A DNA stretch of 64,000 nucleotides. Origin: Terrisporobacter vanillatitrophus. GTDB lineage: Bacteria > Bacillota > Clostridia > Peptostreptococcales > Peptostreptococcaceae. Shown piece by piece: positions 43,967 through 52,627 of the stretch. Below the pieces are notes generated by a model. It did no database searches, was not told where the DNA came from, and saw only the letters and a list, made by a program, of their open reading frames with translations. Location: NCBI RefSeq assembly GCF_051148895.1, contig NZ_CP154625.1:682001-746000 (forward strand). The letters are read 5' to 3'. Numbering within the stretch: position 1 is the first letter of the stretch; every line of letters begins with the position of its first letter. A program made the translations under genes and the position numbers.

Positions 43967-44803
43967 ATGATTATTGAAAAAATTTTAAATAATAATGTGA
44001 TATTGACTAAAAATGAAAAAGATGAAGAAGTTGTAGCAATGGGAAAGGGTATAGCTTTTAAGAAAAAAATAGGTGATATAGTACCTAAAGAATCTATTGA
44101 TAAAGTTTATACTCTTTCAGATAAAGACACATTATCAAAATTTCAACAATTAATTGCAGATATTCCTATGGAGTATATGACATTAACGGATGATATTATA
44201 TCATATGCAAAACTTTCTTTAGGTAAAAAATTAAATGATAAAATTTATATAGCCCTGACAGATCACATCCATACTGCCATAGAAAGATTTAAAGAAGGTG
44301 TTGCTGTAAAAAATGCAGTATTATGGGATACTAGAAGATTTTATAAAGAAGAATTTGCTATAGGAATGAAATCACTTGATTTAATAGAGAAAAGATTTAA
44401 TGTAAGGCTACCTGATGATGAAGCTGGATTTATAGCTTTACATATTGTAAATGCAGAAAAAGATCAAGATATTAAAGTTGTTTATAAGATAACTAAAATA
44501 ATGCAAGAAGTATCTAATATAGTAAAATACTATTTTGGTGTTTCCTTTGATGAAGAATCAGTTTACTATTATCGATTTATAACTCATCTAAAGTTTTTTG
44601 CAGAAAGGCTTCTTAATGGAAAAAGCTATACAGGTGAGGAAGACGATGGTTTACTAGATGTAATCAAAGTTAAATATAAAAATTCATATGAATGTGTTGA
44701 AAAAATATCTTCATTTATAGAAGAAAAATATAATTATGTATTAGCAAATGAAGAAAAATTATATTTAACAATTCATATAGAAAAAGTTGTTAGCAGAGCA
44801 TAA
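43967..44803 (+). CDS. licT: BglG/LicT family transcription antiterminator
   Basis: A 278-residue RNA-binding regulator: CAT domain (residues 1-55, ending GIAFKKKIGDIVP) binds the RAT hairpin as a dimer; PRD1 (about 70-165) and PRD2 (about 175-275) carry the phosphorylated histidines (DHIHTAIERF, FIALHIVNA, FITHLKFF, LTIHIEKV). PTS phosphorylation makes it active only when a beta-glucoside is present. GGAAGGGG precedes ATG 43967. It controls its own operon through the RAT upstream. Confidence 0.95.
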   Translation: MIIEKILNNNVILTKNEKDEEVVAMGKGIAFKKKIGDIVPKESIDKVYTLSDKDTLSKFQQLIADIPMEYMTLTDDIISYAKLSLGKKLNDKIYIALTDHIHTAIERFKEGVAVKNAVLWDTRRFYKEEFAIGMKSLDLIEKRFNVRLPDDEAGFIALHIVNAEKDQDIKVVYKITKIMQEVSNIVKYYFGVSFDEESVYYYRFITHLKFFAERLLNGKSYTGEEDDGLLDVIKVKYKNSYECVEKISSFIEEKYNYVLANEEKLYLTIHIEKVVSRA

Positions 44804-44813
44804 CTAACACATT

Positions 44814-44840
44814 GGATGGTGACATTAAGTTGGCCAAACC
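44814..44840 (+). promoter_or_regulatory. Second RAT-like element between licT and bglP, without terminator
   Basis: GGATGGTGACATTAAGTT then GGCCAAACC keeps the RAT ends (GGAT-GTGA and AAACC) of the first site. No GC-containing terminator stem overlaps it, so it looks vestigial or serves only as extra LicT binding RNA. Confidence 0.5.
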
Positions 44841-44886
44841 TTCATATTTTCACACAAATATTAAAAGAAAAATGGAGGAGAGTAAA

Positions 44887-46791
44887 ATGGGAAAATACTC
44901 ACAACTAGCAAAAGACATTGTTAAAAATGTCGGAGGAAAGGAAAATATAAACAGTTTAACACACTGTATCACAAGACTTAGATTTAAGTTAAAAGACGAG
45001 TCTAAGGCCAATGATGAAGTGTTAAAGAAAATGGATGGCGTAGTTACAGTTATGAAAAGTGGTGGACAATATCAAGTTGTCATAGGAAATCACGTACCAG
45101 ATGTATATGCCGATGTATGTGAAATCGCTGGATTAGGAGGCGATACACAAAATCAAGTCGATGATGCACCCCAAGGGATATTTAATAAGTTTATAGATAT
45201 AATATCAGGTGTGTTCCAACCAATATTAGGAGTACTTTGTGCAGCGGGTATGATCAAAGGATTTAATGCTTTATTTGTATTCTTAAGTTTATATACTGCA
45301 ACCAGTGGAACATATCTAATTTTAAATGCAATTGGAGATAGTATATTCCAATACATGCCAGTAATTTTAGGATATACAGCTGCTAAAAAATTTGGATTGA
45401 AACCATTTGTAGGAATGTTAATAGGAGCAGCATTATGTTATCCAAGTATACAAGCAACAGCATTGTCTGTAGGTAAACCTTTATATACTTTGTTCTCAGG
45501 AACAATGTTTGAATCTCCGGTTTACTTTACTTTCTTAGGAATTCCAGTAATAGCAATGAATTATACTTCAACAGTAATACCAGTTATTTTAATAGCTTAT
45601 TTAGCTTCAAAAGTAGAAAAATTAGCCACAAAAATAATACCAGATGTAATTAAAAACTTTTTTGTACCAATGTTTGTACTATTAATATCTTTACCACTTG
45701 GTTTTATGATAGTTGGACCTATAGCAACATTTGCATCAAATATAGTTGGAAACCTATTTTTAGGATTATATAATTTATCACCAGTAATATGTGGAGCACT
45801 AGTGGGATTCTTCTGGCAAATACTTGTTCTGTTTGGATTACATTGGGGTCTTATACCAATTGCAATTACAAATACAATGACTATGGGATTTGATACTATC
45901 TTAGTAGGAGCATTTGCACCATCATTTGCACAAACAGCAGTTGTTGCAGCAATGTATTTTAAGTTAAAAGACAAAAAATTAAAAGAGTTATGTATACCTG
46001 CAGTAATATCAGGAATATGTGGAGTTACTGAACCAGCAATCTATGGTATATCATTACCTAAAAAGAAACCATTTATATTTTCTTGTATAGGAGGAGCATT
46101 AGGTGGTTTAGTTATGGGACTAATGAATGCAAAGCTATATATAATGGGTGGACTTGGTATATTTGGAATACCAAGTTATATAAATCCAGCAACAAATGAT
46201 GCTAAAGGAGCAATAGCTGCAATTATATGTATAGGTGTTGCAGTGGTAACAGGTTTTGTTTTAACATTCTTCTTTTGGAAAGATGAAACTGAAGAGGATA
46301 CAACAATAGTAGAACCAAAAAGAGCAATAAAATCAAAAATAGATATTGTTTATAGTCCAATACAAGGAGAGGTTAAGCCATTAGCTCAAATAAAAGACGA
46401 TGCTTTTGCTTCTGGAGTTTTAGGTAAAGGTGTAGCTATAGTGCCTAAAGAAGGAAAAGTTGTAGCTCCTTTTGATGGAACAATAATGACTCTATTCCCA
46501 ACAAAACATGCAATAGGCATGGTGTCTGAAAATGGATGTGAAGTTTTAGTTCATATAGGATTAGATACTGTTCGATTAGAAGGAAAATATTTTGAAACAT
46601 CTTTTAAAGTAGGAGATAAAGTTAAAAAAGGACAAACTTTAATAACTTTTGATAAAGATGAAATAATTAAAGAAGGATACTGTCTGGAAACTCCAGTAAT
46701 AATAACTAATCACTCTGACTATTTGGAAATAATAGAGGTACAAAGAAAAACAGTTAATGAAAAAGATGAATTAATAAAGGTAATTGCTTAG
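44887..46791 (+). CDS. bglP: PTS beta-glucoside transporter subunit IIBCA
   Basis: A 634-residue fused transporter that imports and phosphorylates aryl-beta-glucosides. EIIB (about 1-85) has the phosphorylated Cys in NSLTHCITRLRFKL; EIIC (about 105-460) is membrane-embedded with GVTEPAIYG and the LGGxxx-type region; EIIA (about 485-630) has the active His in VHIGLDTV (HIGLDTVRL). ATG 44887 follows GGAGGAG; the open frame extends 25 codons upstream through the second RAT-like site without a ribosome binding site. Its products go to the GH1 enzymes downstream. Confidence 0.96.
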   Translation: MGKYSQLAKDIVKNVGGKENINSLTHCITRLRFKLKDESKANDEVLKKMDGVVTVMKSGGQYQVVIGNHVPDVYADVCEIAGLGGDTQNQVDDAPQGIFNKFIDIISGVFQPILGVLCAAGMIKGFNALFVFLSLYTATSGTYLILNAIGDSIFQYMPVILGYTAAKKFGLKPFVGMLIGAALCYPSIQATALSVGKPLYTLFSGTMFESPVYFTFLGIPVIAMNYTSTVIPVILIAYLASKVEKLATKIIPDVIKNFFVPMFVLLISLPLGFMIVGPIATFASNIVGNLFLGLYNLSPVICGALVGFFWQILVLFGLHWGLIPIAITNTMTMGFDTILVGAFAPSFAQTAVVAAMYFKLKDKKLKELCIPAVISGICGVTEPAIYGISLPKKKPFIFSCIGGALGGLVMGLMNAKLYIMGGLGIFGIPSYINPATNDAKGAIAAIICIGVAVVTGFVLTFFFWKDETEEDTTIVEPKRAIKSKIDIVYSPIQGEVKPLAQIKDDAFASGVLGKGVAIVPKEGKVVAPFDGTIMTLFPTKHAIGMVSENGCEVLVHIGLDTVRLEGKYFETSFKVGDKVKKGQTLITFDKDEIIKEGYCLETPVIITNHSDYLEIIEVQRKTVNEKDELIKVIA

Positions 46792-46824
46792 TAAAATAAA
46801 TAATCATAATAATTTAAATATAAA

Positions 46825-46856
46825 TGTCAAAGGCATTAGTCTACTAATGCTTTTGA
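46825..46856 (+). other. Intercistronic hairpin between bglP and the first GH1 gene
   Basis: GTCAAAGGCATTAG / CTAATGCTTTTGAC, 14-bp arms with one G-T pair, loop TCTA, no T-run after it. More likely an mRNA stability or processing element than a terminator. Confidence 0.55.
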
Positions 46857-46885
46857 CCTATAAGATTGATGTGGAGGTAGCTGAA

Positions 46886-48313
46886 ATGGGACTTAGAAAA
46901 GATTTTTTATGGGGAGGAGCTACAGCTGCTAACCAATGTGAAGGTGGATATAAAGAAGGTGGTAGAGGACTATCAAATGTAGATGTTCAACCTTTTGGGG
47001 AAGATAGATTTCCTGTTGGACTTGGAAAAATGAAAATGTTTGAGTGTGATGAAGAACATTATTATCCATCGCATATGGCAATAGATATGTACCATAATTA
47101 CAAAGAAGATATAGCCTTATTTGCTGAAATGGGGTTTAAATGCTATAGATTATCAATATCTTGGACTAGAATATTTCCAACAGGGGAAGAAGATATTCCA
47201 AATGAAGAGGGATTAAAGTTTTATGAAGGTCTATTTGATGAATGTATAAAATATGGAATAGAACCTTTAGTTACAATATGTCACTTTGATGTGCCTATGC
47301 ATTTGGTTGAAAAATATGGTTCTTGGAAAAGTAGAGAATTAGTAGATTTATATGTGAAATATTGTAATGCAATATTTACAAGATTTAAAGAAAAGGTCAA
47401 GTATTGGTTAACTTTTAATGAGATAAATATGTTGTTGCATCTTCCTTTTGTGGGAGCTGGTTTATACTTTGAAAAAGGAGACAATGAAGAAGCTGTAAAA
47501 TATCAAGCAGCTCATCATCAATTAGTTGCTAGTGCTTTAGCAACAAAACTTGCTCATGAAATAAATCCAAGTTTCAAAATAGGATGTATGTTGGCAGCTG
47601 GAAATACTTATGCAAATACATGTGATCCAGAAGATGTATTTAAATCTATGGAAAAGGATAGAGAAAACTATTTCTTTATAGATGTTCAATCAAGAGGATA
47701 TTACCCAGCATATGCTTTAAAAGAATTAGAGCGTAAAGGAATAAATATAAAAATTAAGGATGAAGATGCAAAAATACTTAGGGAAAATACTGTGGATTTT
47801 ATATCATTCTCATATTATTCTTCAAGATTAACAAGTGCTGATCCAAAAATAAATGCTAATACAGAAGGTAATGTGTTTGCAACATTAAAAAATCCATACC
47901 TAAAAGCTAGTGAATGGGGATGGCAAATAGATCCTCTTGGACTTAGAATAACAATGAACTCTTTATATGATAGATATCAAAAGCCACTATTTATAGTAGA
48001 AAATGGTCTAGGAGCTATAGACACTCCTGATGAAAATGGAGAAATAAATGATGACTATAGAATAGAGTATCTACGTCAGCATATAAAAGCAATGAAAGAT
48101 GCAGTGGAATTAGATGGAGTAGATTTATTAGGATATACTTCATGGGGATGTATAGATTTAATAAGTGCATCAACAGGTGAAATGAAAAAGCGTTACGGAT
48201 ATATTTATGTAGATAAAGATAATGAAGGAAAGGGAACACTAAAAAGAAGTAAAAAGAAATCATTCTACTGGTATAAAAAAGTTATAGAAACAAATGGAGA
48301 AGATTTATCATAA
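46886..48313 (+). CDS. bglA: 6-phospho-beta-glucosidase (GH1), first copy
   Basis: A 475-residue glycosidase that splits phosphorylated beta-glucosides brought in by BglP. It opens with FLWGGATAANQCEGG, the N-terminal GH1 signature; the acid/base Glu is in TFNEIN (about 173-178) and the nucleophile Glu in IVENGLGA (about 372). The start is ATG 46886 behind GGAGG; the open frame continues upstream to overlap bglP but without a start site. About half identical to the next gene by eye. Confidence 0.95.
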   Translation: MGLRKDFLWGGATAANQCEGGYKEGGRGLSNVDVQPFGEDRFPVGLGKMKMFECDEEHYYPSHMAIDMYHNYKEDIALFAEMGFKCYRLSISWTRIFPTGEEDIPNEEGLKFYEGLFDECIKYGIEPLVTICHFDVPMHLVEKYGSWKSRELVDLYVKYCNAIFTRFKEKVKYWLTFNEINMLLHLPFVGAGLYFEKGDNEEAVKYQAAHHQLVASALATKLAHEINPSFKIGCMLAAGNTYANTCDPEDVFKSMEKDRENYFFIDVQSRGYYPAYALKELERKGINIKIKDEDAKILRENTVDFISFSYYSSRLTSADPKINANTEGNVFATLKNPYLKASEWGWQIDPLGLRITMNSLYDRYQKPLFIVENGLGAIDTPDENGEINDDYRIEYLRQHIKAMKDAVELDGVDLLGYTSWGCIDLISASTGEMKKRYGYIYVDKDNEGKGTLKRSKKKSFYWYKKVIETNGEDLS

Positions 48314-48329
48314 TTAGGAGGATATTAAA

Positions 48330-49763
48330 ATGGGATTTAGAGGAGATTTTTTATGGGGAGGAGCTACTGCTGCAAACCAATTTGAAGGAGCTTGGAATAT
48401 AGACGGAAAGGGACCTTCTTGTTCAGATATGTGTACAGGTGGTTCTCATACAAGGAGTAAAAGAATAACTAAAGAGATAGAGAAAGGTACATTTTACCCT
48501 TCTCATGAAGCAATAGACTTTTATCACAGATATAAAGAAGATATAGCCTTATTTGCAGAAATGGGATTTAAAGTATTTAGATTTTCTATAGGATGGAGCA
48601 GAATATTTCCTAATGGAGATGATACTTGTCCTAATGAAGCTGGACTTAAATTCTACGATAATGTTATAGATGAATGTGTGAAATATGGAATTGAACCTTT
48701 AATAACAATTTCACATTATGAAGTACCATTTGCTTTATGTCAAAAATATAATGGATGGGCTTCTAGAGAAATGATAGATATATTTACAAAATATTGTGAA
48801 GTGATTTTTAAAAGATATAAAGGCAAAGTAAAATACTGGCTAACGTTTAATGAAATTAACTCAGGAACAATGCCTATGGGAGGATTTTTATCTCAAGGAA
48901 TACTAAATGAAGGAACTACAGATTTTACAAATCAAGTGGATATACCACAACTTAGATTTCAAGGATTACATCATCAATTAGTAGCAAGTGCAAAAGCTGT
49001 CACGTTAGCTCATGAAATAGATCCAAATTATAAAGTTGGATGTATGATATTATATGCAACTACTTACCCATATACTTGTAATCCAGATGATGTAGTTGAG
49101 GCACAACAAAAGAATAGAATCATGAATTATTTTTGTGGTGATGTACATGTTCGTGGGAAGTATCCAACTTATATGAAGCGCTATTTTATAGAAAATAATA
49201 TAGAAATAAAAATGGAAGATAAAGATGAAGAAATTCTGCAAAATGGATGTGTAGACTTTTATACGTTTAGCTACTATATGTCTGTATGTGCAACTACTGA
49301 TAAAGAGGCATTAAAAGGAAATGGGAATATATTAGGAGGAGCAACAAACCCATATTTAAAAGCAAGTGATTGGGGATGGCAAATAGATCCTAAAGGTCTT
49401 CGTTATTCATTAAATGAAATTTATGATAGATATCAAATTCCATTGATGGTAGTGGAGAATGGACTTGGGGTTTATGATAAAAAAGAAGATGATGGAAGTA
49501 TAAATGACGATTATAGAATAGAATATTTAAAAGCGCATATTGAACAAATGAAAGAAGCTGTAGAAGATGGAGTTGATTTAATGGGATATACTCCATGGGG
49601 ATGTATAGATTTAGTAAGTGCATCTACAGGAGAAATGGCTAAAAGATACGGGTTCATTTATGTTGATAAATATGATGATGGAAGTGGAGATTTTTCAAGA
49701 AGTAGAAAAAAATCATTTCATTGGTATAAGCAAGTAATAACAAGTAATGGAGAAGAATTATAA
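48330..49763 (+). CDS. 6-phospho-beta-glucosidase (GH1), second copy
   Basis: A 477-residue paralogue of the preceding enzyme (FLWGGATAANQFEGA; acid/base in TFNEIN; nucleophile in VVENGLGV). It starts at ATG 48330, 16 bases after the first copy, with AGGAGG. The two differ most in the loops around residues 15-60 and 180-200, which line the entrance to the active site, so they may prefer different aglycones (for example cellobiose-6-P against aryl glucosides). Confidence 0.95.
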   Translation: MGFRGDFLWGGATAANQFEGAWNIDGKGPSCSDMCTGGSHTRSKRITKEIEKGTFYPSHEAIDFYHRYKEDIALFAEMGFKVFRFSIGWSRIFPNGDDTCPNEAGLKFYDNVIDECVKYGIEPLITISHYEVPFALCQKYNGWASREMIDIFTKYCEVIFKRYKGKVKYWLTFNEINSGTMPMGGFLSQGILNEGTTDFTNQVDIPQLRFQGLHHQLVASAKAVTLAHEIDPNYKVGCMILYATTYPYTCNPDDVVEAQQKNRIMNYFCGDVHVRGKYPTYMKRYFIENNIEIKMEDKDEEILQNGCVDFYTFSYYMSVCATTDKEALKGNGNILGGATNPYLKASDWGWQIDPKGLRYSLNEIYDRYQIPLMVVENGLGVYDKKEDDGSINDDYRIEYLKAHIEQMKEAVEDGVDLMGYTPWGCIDLVSASTGEMAKRYGFIYVDKYDDGSGDFSRSRKKSFHWYKQVITSNGEEL

Positions 49764-49805
49764 AATACACAAGAATCACAACTAGTTTGTAACTAAGTGA
49801 AAGTA

Positions 49806-49843
49806 AAAAAGCAAGGGAACTTATGGTATTCCATTGCTTTTTT
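49806..49843 (+). terminator. Terminator of the bgl operon
   Basis: AAAAAGCAAGGGAA / TTCCATTGCTTTTTT with one mismatch. Confidence 0.85.
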
Positions 49844-49865
49844 AATATACAAACGGAGGCACAAA

Positions 49866-49925
49866 ATGAGGATAGCAAGTTTTATTCCTCATACTAATTT
49901 GGAATTATACCTTAGAGTAAAATAA
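49866..49925 (+). CDS. Short open frame, 19 codons, with strong ribosome binding site
   Basis: GGAGG (49855-49859) is 6 bases before ATG 49866, which opens the frame MRIASFIPHTNLELYLRVK. Nothing identifies it. It could be a small protein, a leader peptide or the stump of a lost gene between the bgl terminator and the MerR promoter. Confidence 0.3.
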   Translation: MRIASFIPHTNLELYLRVK

Positions 49926-49962
49926 GAATTTATAAAAAGATGAATATTAAGATAGAAACTTA

Positions 49963-49993
49963 TTGACTTACACCTTACGTACAGCAATATAAT
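49963..49993 (+). promoter_or_regulatory. MerR-type promoter with 19-bp spacer
   Basis: TTGACT (49963-49968) and TATAAT (49988-49993) are 19 bp apart. This stretched spacing is the hallmark of promoters that MerR regulators untwist, so the downstream MerR protein probably activates its own gene. Confidence 0.7.
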
Positions 49994-50025
49994 TTGTGTA
50001 AAATAAGTAGTAAGGGGTGAAGAAT

Positions 50026-50916
50026 ATGCAAATAAATGAAGTTGTTCAAGTTGTTGATTTGACAAAGCGTGCAATTAAATATTACGAGGAACAAGGACTT
50101 CTGTCAGTCAGTAAAGATGAAAATGGATATAGAAATTATACTGAAGAAGATATAAAAATTTTAAAAGAAATTTCTGTTTATAGAAAGCTGGGTATTAGCA
50201 TAAAAGATATTAAGATTTTGCTTGAAAATAAAGATAAGCAATTCTTAGAAAATATATATAAAGAAAAAATAAACAAACTTAAAGATTATAAAAACGAAGC
50301 AGAATCTTTAAAAAGATTTATTGATAACAATGACGTGGAAGAAATATACGAAAACTTAGACTATGAAACTTTAGGTAAAGCAATACAAGATATGATCCCA
50401 GGATTTTATGGTTATTATTTCATGAATCATTTTATGCCTTATTTGCAAATAAAAATTGAAACAAAAGAGCAAAAGGATGCATATAGAAGAATAATTGAAT
50501 TTTGGGATAATGCAGAAATTAAAATACCTTTATTGATGAAAATTAACAGTTTTATCATGTATAAATTATTACCTAAGCAAGATATGACCCAAATGGTAGA
50601 ACAAATAGATGCTAAAACTAAAGAATATATAAATATAAATGATGAAGGATATGAAAAGTTAAAAGAACAGATTGCAAGAGGTGTAAAAGTAAAAAATAGT
50701 TTCTTTTTTAAATATCATCCTGCATTTATTTTACAGAGAAAGTTTATGCAGCGCTTACAAGATAGCGGTTATAACGATATATTTATTTCAAATATGATTT
50801 TATTATCACCTAAGTATAAAGAATATCATGAAGCTTTAACTAAGATTAATAAACGCATTTGTAATGATTTGTGTCTACATTATGATTCAAAATACAATTT
50901 AATTATGAAACAATAA
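50026..50916 (+). CDS. MerR family transcriptional regulator
   Basis: A 296-residue regulator. Residues 1-70 form the MerR winged helix (INEVVQVVDLTKRAIKYYEEQGLL, GYRNYTEEDIKILKEI), about 75-115 the coiled-coil dimer helix, and a 180-residue C-terminal domain without known ligand motifs and without the Cys residues of metal sensors. I chose ATG 50026, after AAGGGGTG, rather than GTG 50017 inside it. An effector-binding domain for a drug or similar ligand is likely. The next gene begins 81 bases later, so the phosphodiesterase may be co-transcribed. Confidence 0.88.
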   Translation: MQINEVVQVVDLTKRAIKYYEEQGLLSVSKDENGYRNYTEEDIKILKEISVYRKLGISIKDIKILLENKDKQFLENIYKEKINKLKDYKNEAESLKRFIDNNDVEEIYENLDYETLGKAIQDMIPGFYGYYFMNHFMPYLQIKIETKEQKDAYRRIIEFWDNAEIKIPLLMKINSFIMYKLLPKQDMTQMVEQIDAKTKEYININDEGYEKLKEQIARGVKVKNSFFFKYHPAFILQRKFMQRLQDSGYNDIFISNMILLSPKYKEYHEALTKINKRICNDLCLHYDSKYNLIMKQ

Positions 50917-50997
50917 AAAATAAATTGTAAGAATATTATTAAGAACAAGATACAGTAAAGGAAAATGAATTTGAACAAATAGAAGGTGAAAAATAAA

Positions 50998-51465
50998 TTG
51001 AAAGAAAAATATATGGTAGGTATTATATCAGATACTCATGGATTATTACGAGAAGAAGTAATCAATTATTTGAAAAAATGTGACTATATAGTACATGGTG
51101 GTGATATTAGCTCAGAAGATGTTCTAAAGGAATTGAAAAAAATAGCTCCTGTATATGTGGTGAGAGGTAATAATGATAAAGGCGAGTGGGCAGAAGAACT
51201 ACCAAAAGAATTATATTTTAATATAGGAAATATTAACTTTTATATGGTGCATAATAAAAAAGATATTTCATCAAATTTGAAATCTGTGGATGTAATTATT
51301 TTTGGACATTCTCACAAATATTTTTGTGATAAAATAGAAGAAATACTCTGGTTAAATCCAGGTAGTTGTGGGAAAAGACGATTTAATCTGCCTATAAACT
51401 TTATAATTATGACTATTGAAAATAATAGTTATAATATAGAGAAAATTGATATTATGTTTAACTAG
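50998..51465 (+). CDS. Metallophosphoesterase, YfcE/MJ0936 type
   Basis: A 155-residue two-metal phosphodiesterase: ISDTHG (about 9-14), VHGGDI (about 32-37), VRGNND (about 58-63), MVHN and GHSHKYF give the full set of metal ligands. Relatives hydrolyse artificial and cyclic phosphodiesters; the physiological substrate is unknown. TTG 50998 is 9 bases after AAGGTG; GTG 50986 overlaps that site, and ATG 51013 is another possibility that would still include the first motif. Confidence 0.87.
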   Translation: MKEKYMVGIISDTHGLLREEVINYLKKCDYIVHGGDISSEDVLKELKKIAPVYVVRGNNDKGEWAEELPKELYFNIGNINFYMVHNKKDISSNLKSVDVIIFGHSHKYFCDKIEEILWLNPGSCGKRRFNLPINFIIMTIENNSYNIEKIDIMFN

Positions 51466-51467
51466 GA

Positions 51468-51505
51468 TAAAACGCTCTGATTTATAAAAATCAGGGTGTT
51501 TTTTA
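51468..51505 (+). terminator. Terminator of the phosphodiesterase gene
   Basis: AAAACGCTCTGATTT / AAATCAGGGTGTTTT with two G-T pairs, then TT. Confidence 0.8.
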
Positions 51506-51568
51506 ATGGGTAAATTACAAATATTAATAAATTAACACAAAACTATTAATAAAATTACAAAATAGGTA

Positions 51569-51625
51569 TTGAAAATTATTATCAATTACTGTATGATATA
51601 AATATCAAAATGATAATGAATATCA
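51569..51625 (+). promoter_or_regulatory. Promoter with two Fur boxes, siderophore ABC operon
   Basis: -35 TTGAAA (51569-51574), 17-bp spacer, -10 TATGAT (51592-51597). Fur box 1, TGAAAATTATTATCA (51570-51584), overlaps the -35; Fur box 2, TGATAATGAATATCA (51611-51625), lies just after the start of transcription. Each matches 13 of the 14 fixed bases of TGATAATNATTATCA. Confidence 0.87.
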
Positions 51626-51673
51626 TATGAATATGAAATGCAATTTCAAAAAAAGATGAAACAGGAGCTGAAA

Positions 51674-52627
51674 ATGAAAAAAAGATATTTAATCATAATG
51701 TTAATTGGATTATCTTTAGTTTCTATATTTTTAGGGGCTAAGAATATAAATATAATAAATATTTTAAGTGGAGATCAAGACGCTATACATCTTATGATAG
51801 TAAGTAGATTTCCTAGACTAATAAGCATATTAATGGCAGGAAGTTCTATGAGTATATGTGGGTTAATCATGCAACAAATAAGTCAAAATAAATTTGTTTC
51901 TCCAACCACAGGAGCTACTATAGATTCTGCTCAGCTAGGAATAGTTATAGCTATGGTCCTTATGCCAGGAGCAACAACAATGCAAAAAGCTATGATATCT
52001 TTTGTATTTGCTTTAGGGGGAACATTGATATTTATGACATTTTTAAGAAATTTAAAAGTTAAAAATATAATATTTGTACCACTGGTTGGTATAATGTTTG
52101 GAAATATAATAGGATCCATAACAACTTACATAGGATATGAATTTGAAATAATGCAAAATGTTGGTGCTTGGATGCAAGGTAATTTCTCCATGATTTTAAA
52201 GGGAAATTATGAATTATTATATTTAGCCATACCACTTATGATTTTAGCATTTATATTTGCTCATAAATTCACAGTGGCAGGAATGGGAGAAGACTTTGCA
52301 ACAAATTTAGGACTTGATTACAAAAAAATAGTTAATCTTGGTCTTGTAATAGTTTCAATAGTCACAGTATGTGTGGTAATCACAGCAGGAGAAATTCCTT
52401 ATATAGGATTAATTGTTCCCAATATAGTTTCTTTATATAAAGGTGATAATGTTCATGAAAATATATGGGATACAGCATTATTTGGAGCAATATTTGTTTT
52501 AGTTTGTGATATAGCAGCTAGAGTAATAATTTATCCATATGAACTTTCTGTTGGACTTACAGTTGGAGTTATAGGAAGTGCCATGTTCCTTTATTTAATA
52601 TTAAGGAGGAAGTCATATGCAAGCTAA
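51674..52627 (+). CDS. Iron-siderophore ABC transporter permease (FecCD family), first
   Basis: A 317-residue permease with eight to ten helices; SRFPRLISILMAGSSMSICGLIMQQISQNKFVSPTTGA is the FecCD signature region. The gene order permease-permease-ATPase-binding protein and family match yclNOPQ (petrobactin) of Bacillus and ceuBCDE of Campylobacter; this one corresponds to YclN/CeuB. ATG 51674 follows ACAGGAG; ATG 51638 has none. Its 3' end overlaps the next gene by 11 bases. Confidence 0.93.
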   Translation: MKKRYLIIMLIGLSLVSIFLGAKNINIINILSGDQDAIHLMIVSRFPRLISILMAGSSMSICGLIMQQISQNKFVSPTTGATIDSAQLGIVIAMVLMPGATTMQKAMISFVFALGGTLIFMTFLRNLKVKNIIFVPLVGIMFGNIIGSITTYIGYEFEIMQNVGAWMQGNFSMILKGNYELLYLAIPLMILAFIFAHKFTVAGMGEDFATNLGLDYKKIVNLGLVIVSIVTVCVVITAGEIPYIGLIVPNIVSLYKGDNVHENIWDTALFGAIFVLVCDIAARVIIYPYELSVGLTVGVIGSAMFLYLILRRKSYAS

